Shown here piece by piece: positions 1-7,463 of a stretch of 64,000 nucleotides of DNA. This stretch comes from Chloroflexota bacterium. GTDB taxonomy: Bacteria; Chloroflexota; Anaerolineae; Aggregatilineales; Phototrophicaceae. The DNA lies in assembly GCA_011523545.1 (NCBI GenBank), contig WTGN01000081.1:1-64000 (forward strand). Direction: 5' to 3'. The position numbers and the translations under genes were made by a program. The stretch's first letter is position 1; each line of letters opens with the position of its first letter. The notes beneath the pieces were generated by a model that made no database searches, was not told the origin of the DNA, and worked only from the letters and a program-made list of their open reading frames with translations.

Positions 1-11
1 CTCGTCGGATG

Positions 12-31
12 CCCGCCATAGAGATGGCGGG
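12..31. repeat. Short palindromic repeat, CCCGCCAT hairpin family
   Basis: An 8-bp perfect stem (CCCGCCAT / ATGGCGGG) encloses an AGAG loop and is followed by a G-rich tail. Related copies lie at 20326-20345 (opposite orientation) and 50365-50384, the latter inside a gene and with a compensating base change in the stem. It is a dispersed intergenic repeat of unknown function. Confidence 0.75.
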
Positions 32-71
32 AGGGGGCCGGGGGGTGGGGTTGGCGGCCCGCAACGAAATC

Positions 72-147
72 TGTAGGGGCGACTCTGTGAGTCGCTCTAA
101 AATGCGCGCTAACGCAAGGATGGGCGACCCGATGGCTCGCCCCTACA
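72..147. repeat. Paired-hairpin TGTAGGGGCG element
   Basis: Two hairpins face each other. The left one starts TGTAGGGGCG and the right one ends CGCCCCTACA, so the whole 76-bp unit has inverted ends. The inner stems are ACTC/GAGT on the left and the imperfect GACCC/GGCTC on the right. This is the first of about 30 loci carrying this repeat family in the window. Apart from this element and the 12-31 hairpin, nothing else is recognised upstream of the first gene. Confidence 0.8.
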
Positions 148-263
148 GGTTTCGTTTGTGGCGAATTTGGCAGTTGAGTTGAACTGAAAGGAGGCGCATC
201 GCGTCAAACAAACAGCACGAATCGCAATATCGTTTAACCACTTGTCAATTTGGAGTCCAACTC

Positions 264-1409
264 ATGAAAAAGAAACTCGCAATCACCTTGATCCTGGCGC
301 TGCTTCTGGCGCTGGTCAGCATGCCGCTCAGCGCGCAAGACCGCTGGGACGGCGCCGACGATCTCGCTGTCAATCCGCTCGCCTGCGGCATGGGCGATGA
401 GATGATGGACGAGGGCGACGACATGGAAGAAGACATGGAGATGATGGAATACGACGGCGGCATGGTCATGATGGGCGATGACATGGCCGGCATGGACATC
501 ACGCTCGTCGACGTGCCCAAGCTGGTCGGCATCGGTTACTTCGCCGCCACCACGCTCGGGCAGCAGCAAGCCGCCGAAGAGCTGGGCAACGTCTCCGTCA
601 CCACCGACGCGCCGACCGAGGCCAATATCGACGACCAGATCCAGGTCATCGACAGCTACATCACGCAAGGCGTCGACGGCATCCTCTTCGCCGCCAACGA
701 CCCGGTCGCCATTGCGCCGGTCTTGCGCAAGGCGCTGGAAGCCGGCATCCATGTCGTCGGCTATGACGCCAACAGCGAGCCGGACGCCCGCGAGTGGTTC
801 GTCAACCAGGCCGAATTCAACGGCATCGCCAAGGCCCTGATCGACAGCCTGGTCGATCAAATGGGCGCGGACGCCTCCTTCGGCATCGTCACCTCGACCT
901 TCACCACGCCGAATCAGGCGCGCTGGATCGCCGAAATGTGGGCCTACGCCGGCGCCTGCTATCCCGATCTGGAATGGCTGGAAACGCTTGAGGCGCAGGA
1001 AGACGCCGGGCTGAGCTTCCAGCAAGCGCAGACCCTCGTCAACAAATACGGCGAAGACCTCGATGGCATCTTCGGCATGACCTCGGTCGCCACGCCCGCC
1101 AGCGCTGACGCCGTGAACCAGGCCGGCTTGTGTGAAGATGTGGCGGTCGTCGGTTTGGCGACGCCCAACGCCATGAAGCCCTACGTCAACGACGGCTGCG
1201 TCCGCGATGTCATTCTCTGGAACCCGGTCGACCTGGGCTACGCCGCCGTCTATGTCATGCGCGCGGTTGTCGATGGCGACTTCAAGCCGGGCGATACCTC
1301 GGTCATGGCCGGGCGCCTGGGCGAGCTGGTGGTTGTCAACGGCAGCGAAGTCTTGCTTGGCCCGCCCTTCGCCTTCACGGCGGACAACATCAACGACTTC
1401 GACTTCTAA
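264..1409 (+). CDS. Sugar ABC transporter periplasmic binding protein (ribose/LsrB type)
   Basis: Exported type-1 periplasmic binding protein of the kind that captures sugars or autoinducer-like sugars for an ABC importer. Residues 1-25 form a signal peptide (KKK, hydrophobic core, cleavage after LSAQ) with no lipobox. From about residue 86 the fold reads as two alternating alpha/beta lobes, with the family pattern 'ITQGVDGILFAANDP' near 130 and a hinge near 240-260. The start at 264 is preceded by GGAG 8 nt upstream. An oddity is residues 43-78, which contain 12 Met and 15 Asp/Glu and fit neither signal peptide nor binding fold. No permease or ATPase lies next to it; its partners would be to the left of the window or elsewhere. 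The substrate is unknown, although the neighbouring class II aldolase suggests a sugar. Confidence 0.85.
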   Translation: MKKKLAITLILALLLALVSMPLSAQDRWDGADDLAVNPLACGMGDEMMDEGDDMEEDMEMMEYDGGMVMMGDDMAGMDITLVDVPKLVGIGYFAATTLGQQQAAEELGNVSVTTDAPTEANIDDQIQVIDSYITQGVDGILFAANDPVAIAPVLRKALEAGIHVVGYDANSEPDAREWFVNQAEFNGIAKALIDSLVDQMGADASFGIVTSTFTTPNQARWIAEMWAYAGACYPDLEWLETLEAQEDAGLSFQQAQTLVNKYGEDLDGIFGMTSVATPASADAVNQAGLCEDVAVVGLATPNAMKPYVNDGCVRDVILWNPVDLGYAAVYVMRAVVDGDFKPGDTSVMAGRLGELVVVNGSEVLLGPPFAFTADNINDFDF

Positions 1410-1429
1410 CCGCAGCCCAATTCACCTTT

Positions 1430-1456
1430 TGTAGAGGCGGCCTAACAGGTCGCCCG
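1430..1456. repeat. Single TGTAGGGGCG-family hairpin
   Basis: A single copy of the dispersed hairpin with inner stem pairs CCT/AGG. It lies between the binding protein and the aldolase, 20 bp after the upstream stop codon, so it would be transcribed if the two genes share an mRNA. Confidence 0.7.
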
Positions 1457-1525
1457 CTGGTGCAATCGTCAAATTCGGGTCAGTCAATGGCTGACCCCTA
1501 CAATCCTTTACGGTGGAGGCCCACA

Positions 1526-2395
1526 ATGACCCACAATCTCTCCGACCTCGCCGCCATGACCCGCGCCCTGGGCGAGCCAGCGCTGGACTACGCCATCATC
1601 GGCGAAGGCAACACCTCCATGCGCATTGACGACGAGCGCTTCTATGTCAAAGCCAGCGGTCATCAGATGCGCAACATCGGCGAAGACGGCTTCGTCGCCC
1701 TGCGTTTCGCGCCCATGCTGGCGATGCTGGACGCGCCGCCGCAAACCCTCAGCGAACAAAAAGCAATCACAGAATCAGCCGTCATCCCCCCTAATTCATT
1801 GGGGGGGACCGAGAGGGGGTTGCCCATCCCCCCTGACGCTTCGGGGGGGACCGAGGGGGGGTTGCCCATCCCCCCTAATTCATTGGGGGGGACCGAGGGG
1901 GGGTTAAGCCCATCCATTGAGGTCAGCTTCCACGCCATGCTGCTGACGGACTGCGATGTCAAGTTCGTCGGCCACAGTCATCCGAGCGCCATCAATCAAC
2001 TGATGTGCAGCGAGCAGGCCGCCGATTTCGCCATGAAGCGGCGCTTCCCCGATGAGGTGGTGCTTTGCGGACCGCGATCCGTCCTGACGCCTTATGCCGA
2101 CCCGGGCCTGCCGCTGGCGCTGCTCATGCGCGAACGCGTTCAGGCTTACATGGAAGAACTTGGCGAAGCGCCCAAAGTGATCCTGCTTGAGAATCACGGC
2201 ATGATCGCCCTGGGCGATACGCCTTCAGAGATTCTCCATATCACCGCGATGGCGGTGAAAGCGGCGCGCATCCACCTCGGCGCCTTGCTGACCGGCGCGC
2301 CCACCTACCTGCCCGACGACGAGATCTGGCATCTCTACCGCCGGCCCGACGAAATCTTCCGGCGCAAGCTCTTCGTCGACGACGACACATCGTAG
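1526..2395 (+). CDS. Class II aldolase/adducin family protein with in-frame repeat insert
   Basis: Cytoplasmic class II aldolase-like enzyme, a family of zinc-dependent sugar-phosphate aldolases and epimerases (fuculose-, rhamnulose- or ribulose-phosphate). The family pattern is visible as 'GEGNTSMR' near residue 28, the metal-site 'GHSHPSA' in the middle and 'LENHGMIALG' late in the protein. The start at 1526 is chosen because GGAGG lies 6 nt upstream; an in-frame ATG further up lacks such a site. Between the first and second thirds, about 42 residues are encoded by three tandem 42-bp repeat units (1783-1908) rich in Pro and Gly, absent from normal family members. This may form a tolerated surface loop. 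The exact substrate is not determinable. It is likely co-transcribed with the upstream binding protein. Confidence 0.82.
   Translation: MTHNLSDLAAMTRALGEPALDYAIIGEGNTSMRIDDERFYVKASGHQMRNIGEDGFVALRFAPMLAMLDAPPQTLSEQKAITESAVIPPNSLGGTERGLPIPPDASGGTEGGLPIPPNSLGGTEGGLSPSIEVSFHAMLLTDCDVKFVGHSHPSAINQLMCSEQAADFAMKRRFPDEVVLCGPRSVLTPYADPGLPLALLMRERVQAYMEELGEAPKVILLENHGMIALGDTPSEILHITAMAVKAARIHLGALLTGAPTYLPDDEIWHLYRRPDEIFRRKLFVDDDTS
1783..1908 (+). repeat. Three tandem 42-bp hairpin repeats inside the aldolase gene
   Basis: Three copies start at 1783, 1825 and 1867, with an exact 42-bp (14-codon) period. Each contains a C-run/G-run palindrome around TAATTCATT or TGACGCTTC. They keep the aldolase frame open, encoding variants of PPNSLGGTEGGLPI. 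The unit resembles intergenic hairpin DNA rather than coding sequence. Confidence 0.9.
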
Positions 2396-2461
2396 AGGCG
2401 AGGCGGTGACTCGCCCACAGACGATGACCTCGCGCTGCGGGCGACCCGGTGGCTCGCCCCT
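2392..2461. repeat. Paired-hairpin TGTAGGGGCG element
   Basis: Two facing hairpins of the dispersed family, GTAGAGGCG on the left and CGCCCC on the right, fill the gap between the aldolase stop and the next gene. The left arm overlaps the aldolase TAG stop codon. Confidence 0.75.
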
Positions 2462-2541
2462 GTTATTCTCACCTGGTAGAAGCTAAAGTCGATATCATTC
2501 GCTCGATTCATGATGACGATAATCGAAAGGAATCGCCCCCC

Positions 2542-2922
2542 ATGCCCACAAACGGCGCGTTAACCTGGCTGATCCCCGACGCCTACCTGGCGGCGCCGGC
2601 CGATGCTGACCCCGTCAACAAAAATCACGAATCGGTCTGCATCCTCAATGTGACGCCCGACGATGCCAATGTCATCTTCGATTTTTACTTTGAAGACCGG
2701 GACGCCGTCGAGGGCATCGCCATCACGGTGCCGGCCAAGCGCTGCCCGCACGTCCGCCTGGACAAGCCGGAGCAAATCGGCGGCTTCCGGATTCCCTTCG
2801 ATGTGCCCTACGGCATTCGCGTCCGCAGCGATGTGCCGATTTCGGTGCAGTATTCGCGCATGTACGCCAGCGGCGGGGTGATCGAAAGTCTCATCACGAC
2901 GATCGCCTATCCCGTGGAATGA
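2542..2922 (+). CDS. Sensory rhodopsin transducer family protein (ASRT-like)
   Basis: A 126-residue soluble all-beta protein matching the Anabaena sensory rhodopsin transducer family. Diagnostic stretches are 'HESVCILNVTPDDANV', 'FYFEDRDAVEG', 'VPAKRCPHVRLD', 'SDVPISVQYSR' and the terminal 'STIAYP'-like 'TTIAYPVE'. The ATG at 2542 is preferred because AAGGA lies about 11 nt upstream and because homologues begin just before the Trp of 'LTWLIPDAY'. No rhodopsin gene is present in the window. Family knowledge links many such proteins to carbohydrate operons as ligand-binding domains. The neighbouring binding protein and aldolase fit a role in sugar sensing or handling here, not phototaxis. That role is inference. 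Confidence 0.82.
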   Translation: MPTNGALTWLIPDAYLAAPADADPVNKNHESVCILNVTPDDANVIFDFYFEDRDAVEGIAITVPAKRCPHVRLDKPEQIGGFRIPFDVPYGIRVRSDVPISVQYSRMYASGGVIESLITTIAYPVE

Positions 2923-2986
2923 GATTTCTACCCCTCCCCCGGCCCGCGCAACCTGCCCCTTATCGGTATCGCTAACAATGCGGAGC

Positions 2987-3017
2987 TGTAGGGGCGAGCC
3001 ATTGGGTCGCCCCTACA
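2987..3017. repeat. Single TGTAGGGGCG-family hairpin
   Basis: A full-length copy with both outer arms (TGTAGGGGCGA and TCGCCCCTACA analogues) and a GCC/GGG inner mismatch. It sits between convergent genes. Degenerate sequence related to the CTCTGTGGTGAA-type repeat follows at about 3061-3104. Confidence 0.75.
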
Positions 3018-3106
3018 ATGCTGCCGGATCGGCTTGATATTCAATGGTGTAGAAAGCCCCTCGGTGACCTCATAAAATCTCGGTGTACTCGGTGGTAAAA
3101 TTTTAG

Positions 3107-3544
3107 TTACTTGCGTTGATTTACTTCTGCGCCTTCGTAGACCAATGCAATCGGGCAGGCGAGCCCGTGACCGCCGCCTTCAATGATGGTCTCCGTCCCG
3201 CTGAAGCCGCCACCCTCTGAGGCGCGCAGCACATAACTGATCTCATAAGGGATGTCGCGCCCGTCAACCGGCATGGGCGCATAGAAAACCGCGCTGCCCG
3301 CGTATTCGCCCGCTTCATTCCGCAGCAGCTCAAATTCGCCGAAGACGATTTTCGACTCATCCATTTGGGTGATCAGCAAGGTTTCCGCTTCGCGCCCGGC
3401 GCATTCACCGGTGTAACTTTGGCTCCACAGCCCGGCTTGCGGCATAACCGGCTTCGGCGTCGGCGGCGGCGGCATCGTACCACAGGCTGGCAGGAACGAA
3501 AGCAATATAACGACGTCTAGCAAAAGAATTCGTGACTTTCGCAT
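3107..3544 (-). CDS. Hypothetical lipoprotein
   Basis: A 145-residue exported protein of unknown function. Starting at the ATG complementary to 3542-3544 gives a classic lipoprotein signal: MRKSR, a hydrophobic core, then the lipobox LPAC and a Pro-rich spacer. The longer frame that begins 12 codons upstream would bury this signal, so the shorter start is chosen. The mature part is predicted beta-rich, with two further Cys residues (in 'YTGECAGRE' and 'HGLACPIA') that could form a disulphide. It is the last gene of the long minus-strand run, but a repeat element separates it from the oxidoreductase upstream. I recognise no family. Confidence 0.7.
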   Translation of the reverse strand: MRKSRILLLDVVILLSFLPACGTMPPPPTPKPVMPQAGLWSQSYTGECAGREAETLLITQMDESKIVFGEFELLRNEAGEYAGSAVFYAPMPVDGRDIPYEISYVLRASEGGGFSGTETIIEGGGHGLACPIALVYEGAEVNQRK

Positions 3545-3584
3545 CTGCCGCCTTCCAAAATTTGCCTCACTTTCCGTCAAGATA

Positions 3585-3663
3585 TGTAGGGGCGAGCCGG
3601 TGGCTCGCCCGTTGATGTCAATAGGTTGTTGGGGGGCGGGCGACTCACCGAGTCGCCCCTACA
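3585..3663. repeat. Paired-hairpin TGTAGGGGCG element
   Basis: A complete 79-bp paired unit. The left hairpin has GAGCC/GGCTC and the right hairpin GACTC/GAGTC in the inner stems, with TGTAGGGGCG and CGCCCCTACA at the ends. It separates the lipoprotein gene from the first oxidoreductase. Confidence 0.85.
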
Positions 3664-3681
3664 ATTCCCAATTTATCGGGA

Positions 3682-4737
3682 TTAGAGCATCACCTCGCGG
3701 CCTGTCTTTTGGCTGTCGTAGATACCGTTGAGGATCTTCAGCACCTGCAGCGACTGCTCGGCCGGCACCGGCGAGGGCGCGCCATCGACAATCGCCTGCG
3801 CGAACTCGACGCACTCTTGCGCATGCGGCTCCGAGATATTCTGCGTCAGCTGCAATTCGCGATTGTAGAGTTGCATGCTTTCGTAGTTGGTGTCGTAAAT
3901 CTCGCATTTCGGCCAATGCGAGCCGCCGCCCGTGCCATAGAGCCACATCTGCATATCTTCGCCCTCGATATCGTGATGCAGCAGCCAGGAAATCTCGAAG
4001 ACCAGGGTCGCGCCTGTTTCGAAGCGGACGAAGGCCATCGCCATCTCTTCGACATCCATGCCCTCGGGGATGCGCCCGTGCCGCGGCCAGCGACCGAAAG
4101 CCAGCGGGTTGCTGGCCAGCTCGCGGCGGGCGACGCCAGTGACCGAGACCGGTTCCGGGTTGCCCATCATCCAGAGCGTCAAATCAAGGATATGCACGCC
4201 GATATCGATGCAAGCGCCACCGCCGGCATGCTGGCGCGACAAGAAAGCGAGGCTGGTCGGAATGCCGGAGCGGCGCAGCATCCAACTGCGGGCGTGATAA
4301 ATCTCACCCAGCGCGCCGCCGTCAATCTCCGCCTTCAGCGCCTTGGACGTGCCGGCGAAGCGAAAATGCTGCGCGGTCATCAGCATCTTGCCCGATTTGT
4401 CGCGCGCTTCAATCATGCGCTGAATATCGGCCGGGGTGGGCGCCAGCGGCTTTTCGCAGATGACATGCTTGCCCGCTTCAAGCGCGGCGATGGACAAGGG
4501 CGCGTGGTACATATTGGGCGTGCAGACGTCGATGATGTCGATGTCCGGGTCATTGATGACGGCGGCGCTGTCAGTCTCCAGCTTGCCGATATTCCATTGC
4601 GCGCCCCAGCTTTCCAGCGCTTCGGGAACCAGATCAGCGCCCGCGATCACTTCGGCATGGGGCGAGGCCGCCCATCCCGGCATGTGCGTGCGGGCGATCC
4701 CGCCGACACCGATGACACCCACCTTCAAACTGCTCAT
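3682..4737 (-). CDS. Gfo/Idh/MocA family NAD(P)-dependent oxidoreductase
   Basis: A 351-residue cytoplasmic dehydrogenase that oxidises a hydroxyl of a sugar or inositol-like substrate with NAD(P). The N-terminal Rossmann motif is 'VGVIGVGGIARTH' (residues 6-18). The conserved 'CEKPLAP' (near 94-100) supplies the Lys-Pro pair of the family. The C-terminal half is the alpha/beta substrate domain, containing the 'DIGVHILDL' segment that carries the usual catalytic His. It starts 15 nt after the stop of another Gfo/Idh/MocA gene, so the two are surely co-transcribed. The upstream genes encode NanE and a ROK kinase, which suggests an amino sugar or a derivative as substrate. The reaction cannot be fixed from sequence alone. 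Confidence 0.88.
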   Translation of the reverse strand: MSSLKVGVIGVGGIARTHMPGWAASPHAEVIAGADLVPEALESWGAQWNIGKLETDSAAVINDPDIDIIDVCTPNMYHAPLSIAALEAGKHVICEKPLAPTPADIQRMIEARDKSGKMLMTAQHFRFAGTSKALKAEIDGGALGEIYHARSWMLRRSGIPTSLAFLSRQHAGGGACIDIGVHILDLTLWMMGNPEPVSVTGVARRELASNPLAFGRWPRHGRIPEGMDVEEMAMAFVRFETGATLVFEISWLLHHDIEGEDMQMWLYGTGGGSHWPKCEIYDTNYESMQLYNRELQLTQNISEPHAQECVEFAQAIVDGAPSPVPAEQSLQVLKILNGIYDSQKTGREVML

Positions 4738-4752
4738 ATTGGCTGCTCCTTC

Positions 4753-5769
4753 TCAGGCTGTTTTGGGTTGAACCCAGGATTCAGTTGCCGCAGCTTGGTA
4801 CAAAGCTTCCATCACGGCGCTGCGGTCGGCCGCTTCTTTCGCTGAAATCAATGGCGCGTCACCACCGAGGATGGCATTGAGGAAAAGCTCAAAGGCATGC
4901 GGCAGCGCCTCCGGCAAATCGGTCCATTCTCCGCCATCCGTCCCCGGCAGATTGGCCGATTGTACATAAAGAAGGCCCGCGTCAACATAGGCGACGCCCT
5001 CAGTTCCGCTGAGCAAAATCTCCTGCGGCCGCAGGACATCGACCCAGCCGGCCGCGATGCTGCCGATCGCGCCATTGCTGAAGCGCAGTATGCCTTCGCC
5101 ATACTCATCACAATCATATTTGCCTAGCAGTCGGTCCACCTGCGCCGTCACGCGCTGCACATCGCCCATCAGCCACATCAAAATATCGAGCGAATGCGCG
5201 CCCAAATCACCAAAGCCGCCACAGCCCGAGAGCGCCGGATCGGTCATCCAGAGCCAATCCAGATAGGGTCCGCGCCCCTGATCGAATATCCCGGCGATAG
5301 CGCCCTGATGCACATTCGAATGCCGAACACGGGTGATCGTGCCCAGCGTCCCCGCGTCGATCCAGGCTTTCAGCTGGCGGTAAGCCGGCATGCTGCGCAT
5401 GAAATGCCCAGTCTGGAAGATCACGCCGGCCGCGTCAATCGCGCGCTGCATGGCGTAGGCGTCCTCCGCGCCCATGCCCAGCGGCTTCTCAACGAAGACA
5501 TCTTTCCCGGCCGCCGCCGTCGCTTCCACCAACTCCAGATGAAGCGATGTCTCCGAACAAATGATGACAGCCTCAATCTCGCCGTCGTTCAAGATCTCGC
5601 GGTAATCGTCAAGCGCGGCGCAAGCAAACTGCTCGGCGGCGATTTTCGCGCGGGCCGGCTGGCTATCCCAGACCGCTTTCACCGTGAAATGATCGGCGCG
5701 CTCCTGGACGCGCTTGATGAAGCCGGGCGCGTGGATATGCGCCACACCGAGGAATGCGATTGTTTTCAT
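4753..5769 (-). CDS. Gfo/Idh/MocA family oxidoreductase
   Basis: A 338-residue NAD(P)-dependent sugar dehydrogenase. The start is set at the ATG complementary to 5767-5769, where GGAGA lies 6 nt upstream and the Rossmann strand 'KTIAFLGVAHIHAPGF' begins at once; an upstream extension would be repeat-derived. The dinucleotide loop is atypical ('GVAHIHA' instead of GxGxxG). The family 'EKPLGMG' follows near residue 98, and 'DLGAHSLDILMWLMG' carries the candidate catalytic His. It is paired with the next gene at 15-nt spacing. The two proteins are only distantly alike, so they probably catalyse successive or reverse steps (oxidation and re-reduction) on one substrate, as seen for other Gfo/Idh/MocA pairs. 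That pairing is inference. Confidence 0.87.
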   Translation of the reverse strand: MKTIAFLGVAHIHAPGFIKRVQERADHFTVKAVWDSQPARAKIAAEQFACAALDDYREILNDGEIEAVIICSETSLHLELVEATAAAGKDVFVEKPLGMGAEDAYAMQRAIDAAGVIFQTGHFMRSMPAYRQLKAWIDAGTLGTITRVRHSNVHQGAIAGIFDQGRGPYLDWLWMTDPALSGCGGFGDLGAHSLDILMWLMGDVQRVTAQVDRLLGKYDCDEYGEGILRFSNGAIGSIAAGWVDVLRPQEILLSGTEGVAYVDAGLLYVQSANLPGTDGGEWTDLPEALPHAFELFLNAILGGDAPLISAKEAADRSAVMEALYQAAATESWVQPKTA

Positions 5770-5795
5770 GTTTTCTCCTGTTCCCCCTGGGTCAT

Positions 5796-5822
5796 TGTAG
5801 GGGCGAGGCGGTGACTCGCCCA
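5796..5822. repeat. Single TGTAGGGGCG-family hairpin
   Basis: One hairpin (GAGGCG... GACTCGCC, imperfect) lies between nanE and the oxidoreductase pair, inside what would be a single transcript. Confidence 0.7.
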
Positions 5823-5856
5823 CTTTGGCTCCTGATTTCCAATCTGTTTCACATGA

Positions 5857-6546
5857 TTAACTCGGTTCCATTTCCAGCGCCTCAACAAAACGCGCCGTGA
5901 TCGTGCGCGGGCGGCTGATTGCCGAGCCGACGACCACCGCCCAAGCGCCCATGTCCAGCGCCCGCCGCGCCTGTGCCGGCGTATGAATCCGCCCTTCGGC
6001 GATCACCGGGATCGGCAACGCCTCGATCATTTGCGCCAGCAATTCGAAGTCGGGGCCGTCCTGCGCCGGGCTGCCTTCCGTGTAGCCGGAGAGCGTCGGC
6101 CCTGCCATCGCCACGCCCAAATCGGCGGCCGCCTTGGCCTCGTCCAGCGTCGATACATCAGCGAAACACGGGCGTCCGAGCTCGCCGTGGATGCGCGCCA
6201 GCAATTCGCCGACGGGCGCGCCATCCGGCCGGGGCCGATCGGTGCAATCCAGCGCGATGACATCAGCGCCGGCAGCCGTGATCTCGGCGGCCGCGTCGAA
6301 GCTCGGCGTGATGTAGACGCCGCTGCTGCCCTGCTTGTACAAACCGATCACCGGCAAGTCAACGGCGCGCTTGATGGCGCCGATATCCGCCGGTCCGTTG
6401 GCGCGTATCGCCGCCGCGCCGCCGATCTTCGCCGCCAGCGCCATCTTCGCCATCATCTCAGCGCCATGCAGCGGCTCGTCTGGCAGCGCCTGGCAGGACA
6501 CGATGAGCTTGCCTTTGACGGCGGCAAGAAATGTCTCGGCCTTCAT
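5857..6546 (-). CDS. nanE: N-acetylmannosamine-6-phosphate 2-epimerase
   Basis: Converts ManNAc-6-phosphate to GlcNAc-6-phosphate in sialic acid and amino-sugar catabolism. It is a 229-residue TIM barrel, typical for NanE. Visible motifs are 'KLIVSCQALPDEPL' (N-terminal phosphate/substrate strand), 'PVIGLYKQ' with the catalytic Lys, 'VIALDCTDRPRPDG', 'DVSTLDEA' and 'PVIAEGRIHTP' with the acidic catalytic residue. The ATG complementary to 6544-6546 overlaps the stop of the ROK kinase (ATGA), implying translational coupling. The open frame extends far upstream, but that part lies inside the kinase gene and is not used. Its position beside a sugar kinase is the classical NanK-NanE order. Confidence 0.9.
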   Translation of the reverse strand: MKAETFLAAVKGKLIVSCQALPDEPLHGAEMMAKMALAAKIGGAAAIRANGPADIGAIKRAVDLPVIGLYKQGSSGVYITPSFDAAAEITAAGADVIALDCTDRPRPDGAPVGELLARIHGELGRPCFADVSTLDEAKAAADLGVAMAGPTLSGYTEGSPAQDGPDFELLAQMIEALPIPVIAEGRIHTPAQARRALDMGAWAVVVGSAISRPRTITARFVEALEMEPS

Positions 6547-7448
6547 GCTTCTATAGCTTTCCACGCCAGCATCGCCGCGCCCAGCATGACCCCGTTGGCG
6601 CCCAGCGTCGCTGGTATGAGCGGCGTCGCAGCAACTGGCGGCGGCAAATTCTCGCGAAAGGCGGCCGCAAGCGCTTCCCACCAGAGCGCGCCGATCTGGG
6701 GCACGCCACCGCCAACCACGACCGCCGCCGGATTCAAGGCGGTGGCGGCGCCGGCCAGGACGATGCCCAAGCGCCGCGCCTTCACTTCGATGACTTCAAT
6801 CGCTGTCCGGTCGCCAGCTTTCGCCAGCCGACTAATTTCTGTGAGCGGCAGCCGATTTTCGCTGCCACTTGCCGCTTGATAAGCGCGCTCAATCGCCGGT
6901 CCGGACGCGTACTGATCGAGGATCAACGGGTCGTCCCCATCCCAATCGACGACGAAATAACCGATCTCGCCGGCGCTGTAGTCGACGCCATGCCAGACCT
7001 CGCCATTGATAATCAAGGCGCCGCCGATTCCCGTGCCAACGGTGAGGCAAAGCAGCGAATCATAAGCGGCGCCCGCGCCCATAACCGCCTCGCCATAAGC
7101 CAGCGCGCGCACATCGTTCTCGACCGCAATCGGCAGGTCGGCGCCGAAATCGAATTCCGCCAGGCGCGTGCCGCTCCAGGCGGGCATGTTCTCATTGGCG
7201 AAGATGACGCTGCCTGCACCGGTATCAATAATGCCGGCGCTGCCGATGCCGATGCCCAGCACAGGCGCTTCAGACGCGCCCAGCAACTGCTCGCAGAGCG
7301 CCCGGGCGCTCGACAGAATGGCGGCCTGTGATGGCGCCGTCGCGACTTGCAGCGTCCGGCTGATCTCGCCGTCGCGCGCCACCAGGCCCGCCAGCGTTTT
7401 GCTTCCGCCGATGTCCAGGCCGATGACCAGCGCTCCTTTTTCGGGCAA
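6543..7448 (-). CDS. ROK family sugar kinase (NanK-like) lacking the zinc motif
   Basis: A 301-residue ROK kinase, probably phosphorylating N-acetylmannosamine given its coupling to nanE. The ATP-binding loop is 'GLDIGGSKT' (residues 10-18), the catalytic Asp lies in 'AVENDVRALAYGE', and the second phosphate motif is 'LTVGTGIGGA'. The usual sugar-site 'EIGH' reads 'AGEIGY', and the Cys-rich zinc loop (CxCGxxGC) typical of ROK proteins is missing, replaced by an acidic 'DWDGDDPLI'. The only possible start that keeps the ATP motif is TTG at 7446-7448, since an in-frame stop lies 15 nt upstream and no ATG or GTG is available. It is downstream of the PhyH gene in the same transcript. Confidence 0.83.
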   Translation of the reverse strand: MPEKGALVIGLDIGGSKTLAGLVARDGEISRTLQVATAPSQAAILSSARALCEQLLGASEAPVLGIGIGSAGIIDTGAGSVIFANENMPAWSGTRLAEFDFGADLPIAVENDVRALAYGEAVMGAGAAYDSLLCLTVGTGIGGALIINGEVWHGVDYSAGEIGYFVVDWDGDDPLILDQYASGPAIERAYQAASGSENRLPLTEISRLAKAGDRTAIEVIEVKARRLGIVLAGAATALNPAAVVVGGGVPQIGALWWEALAAAFRENLPPPVAATPLIPATLGANGVMLGAAMLAWKAIEA

Positions 7449-7463
7449 GGGGATTCGCTCGCG

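Noticed and set aside
5857..6681. A longer NanE with 45 extra N-terminal residues
   Set aside because: That extension lies wholly inside the ROK kinase gene and has no family similarity; the ATGA overlap start is the natural one.
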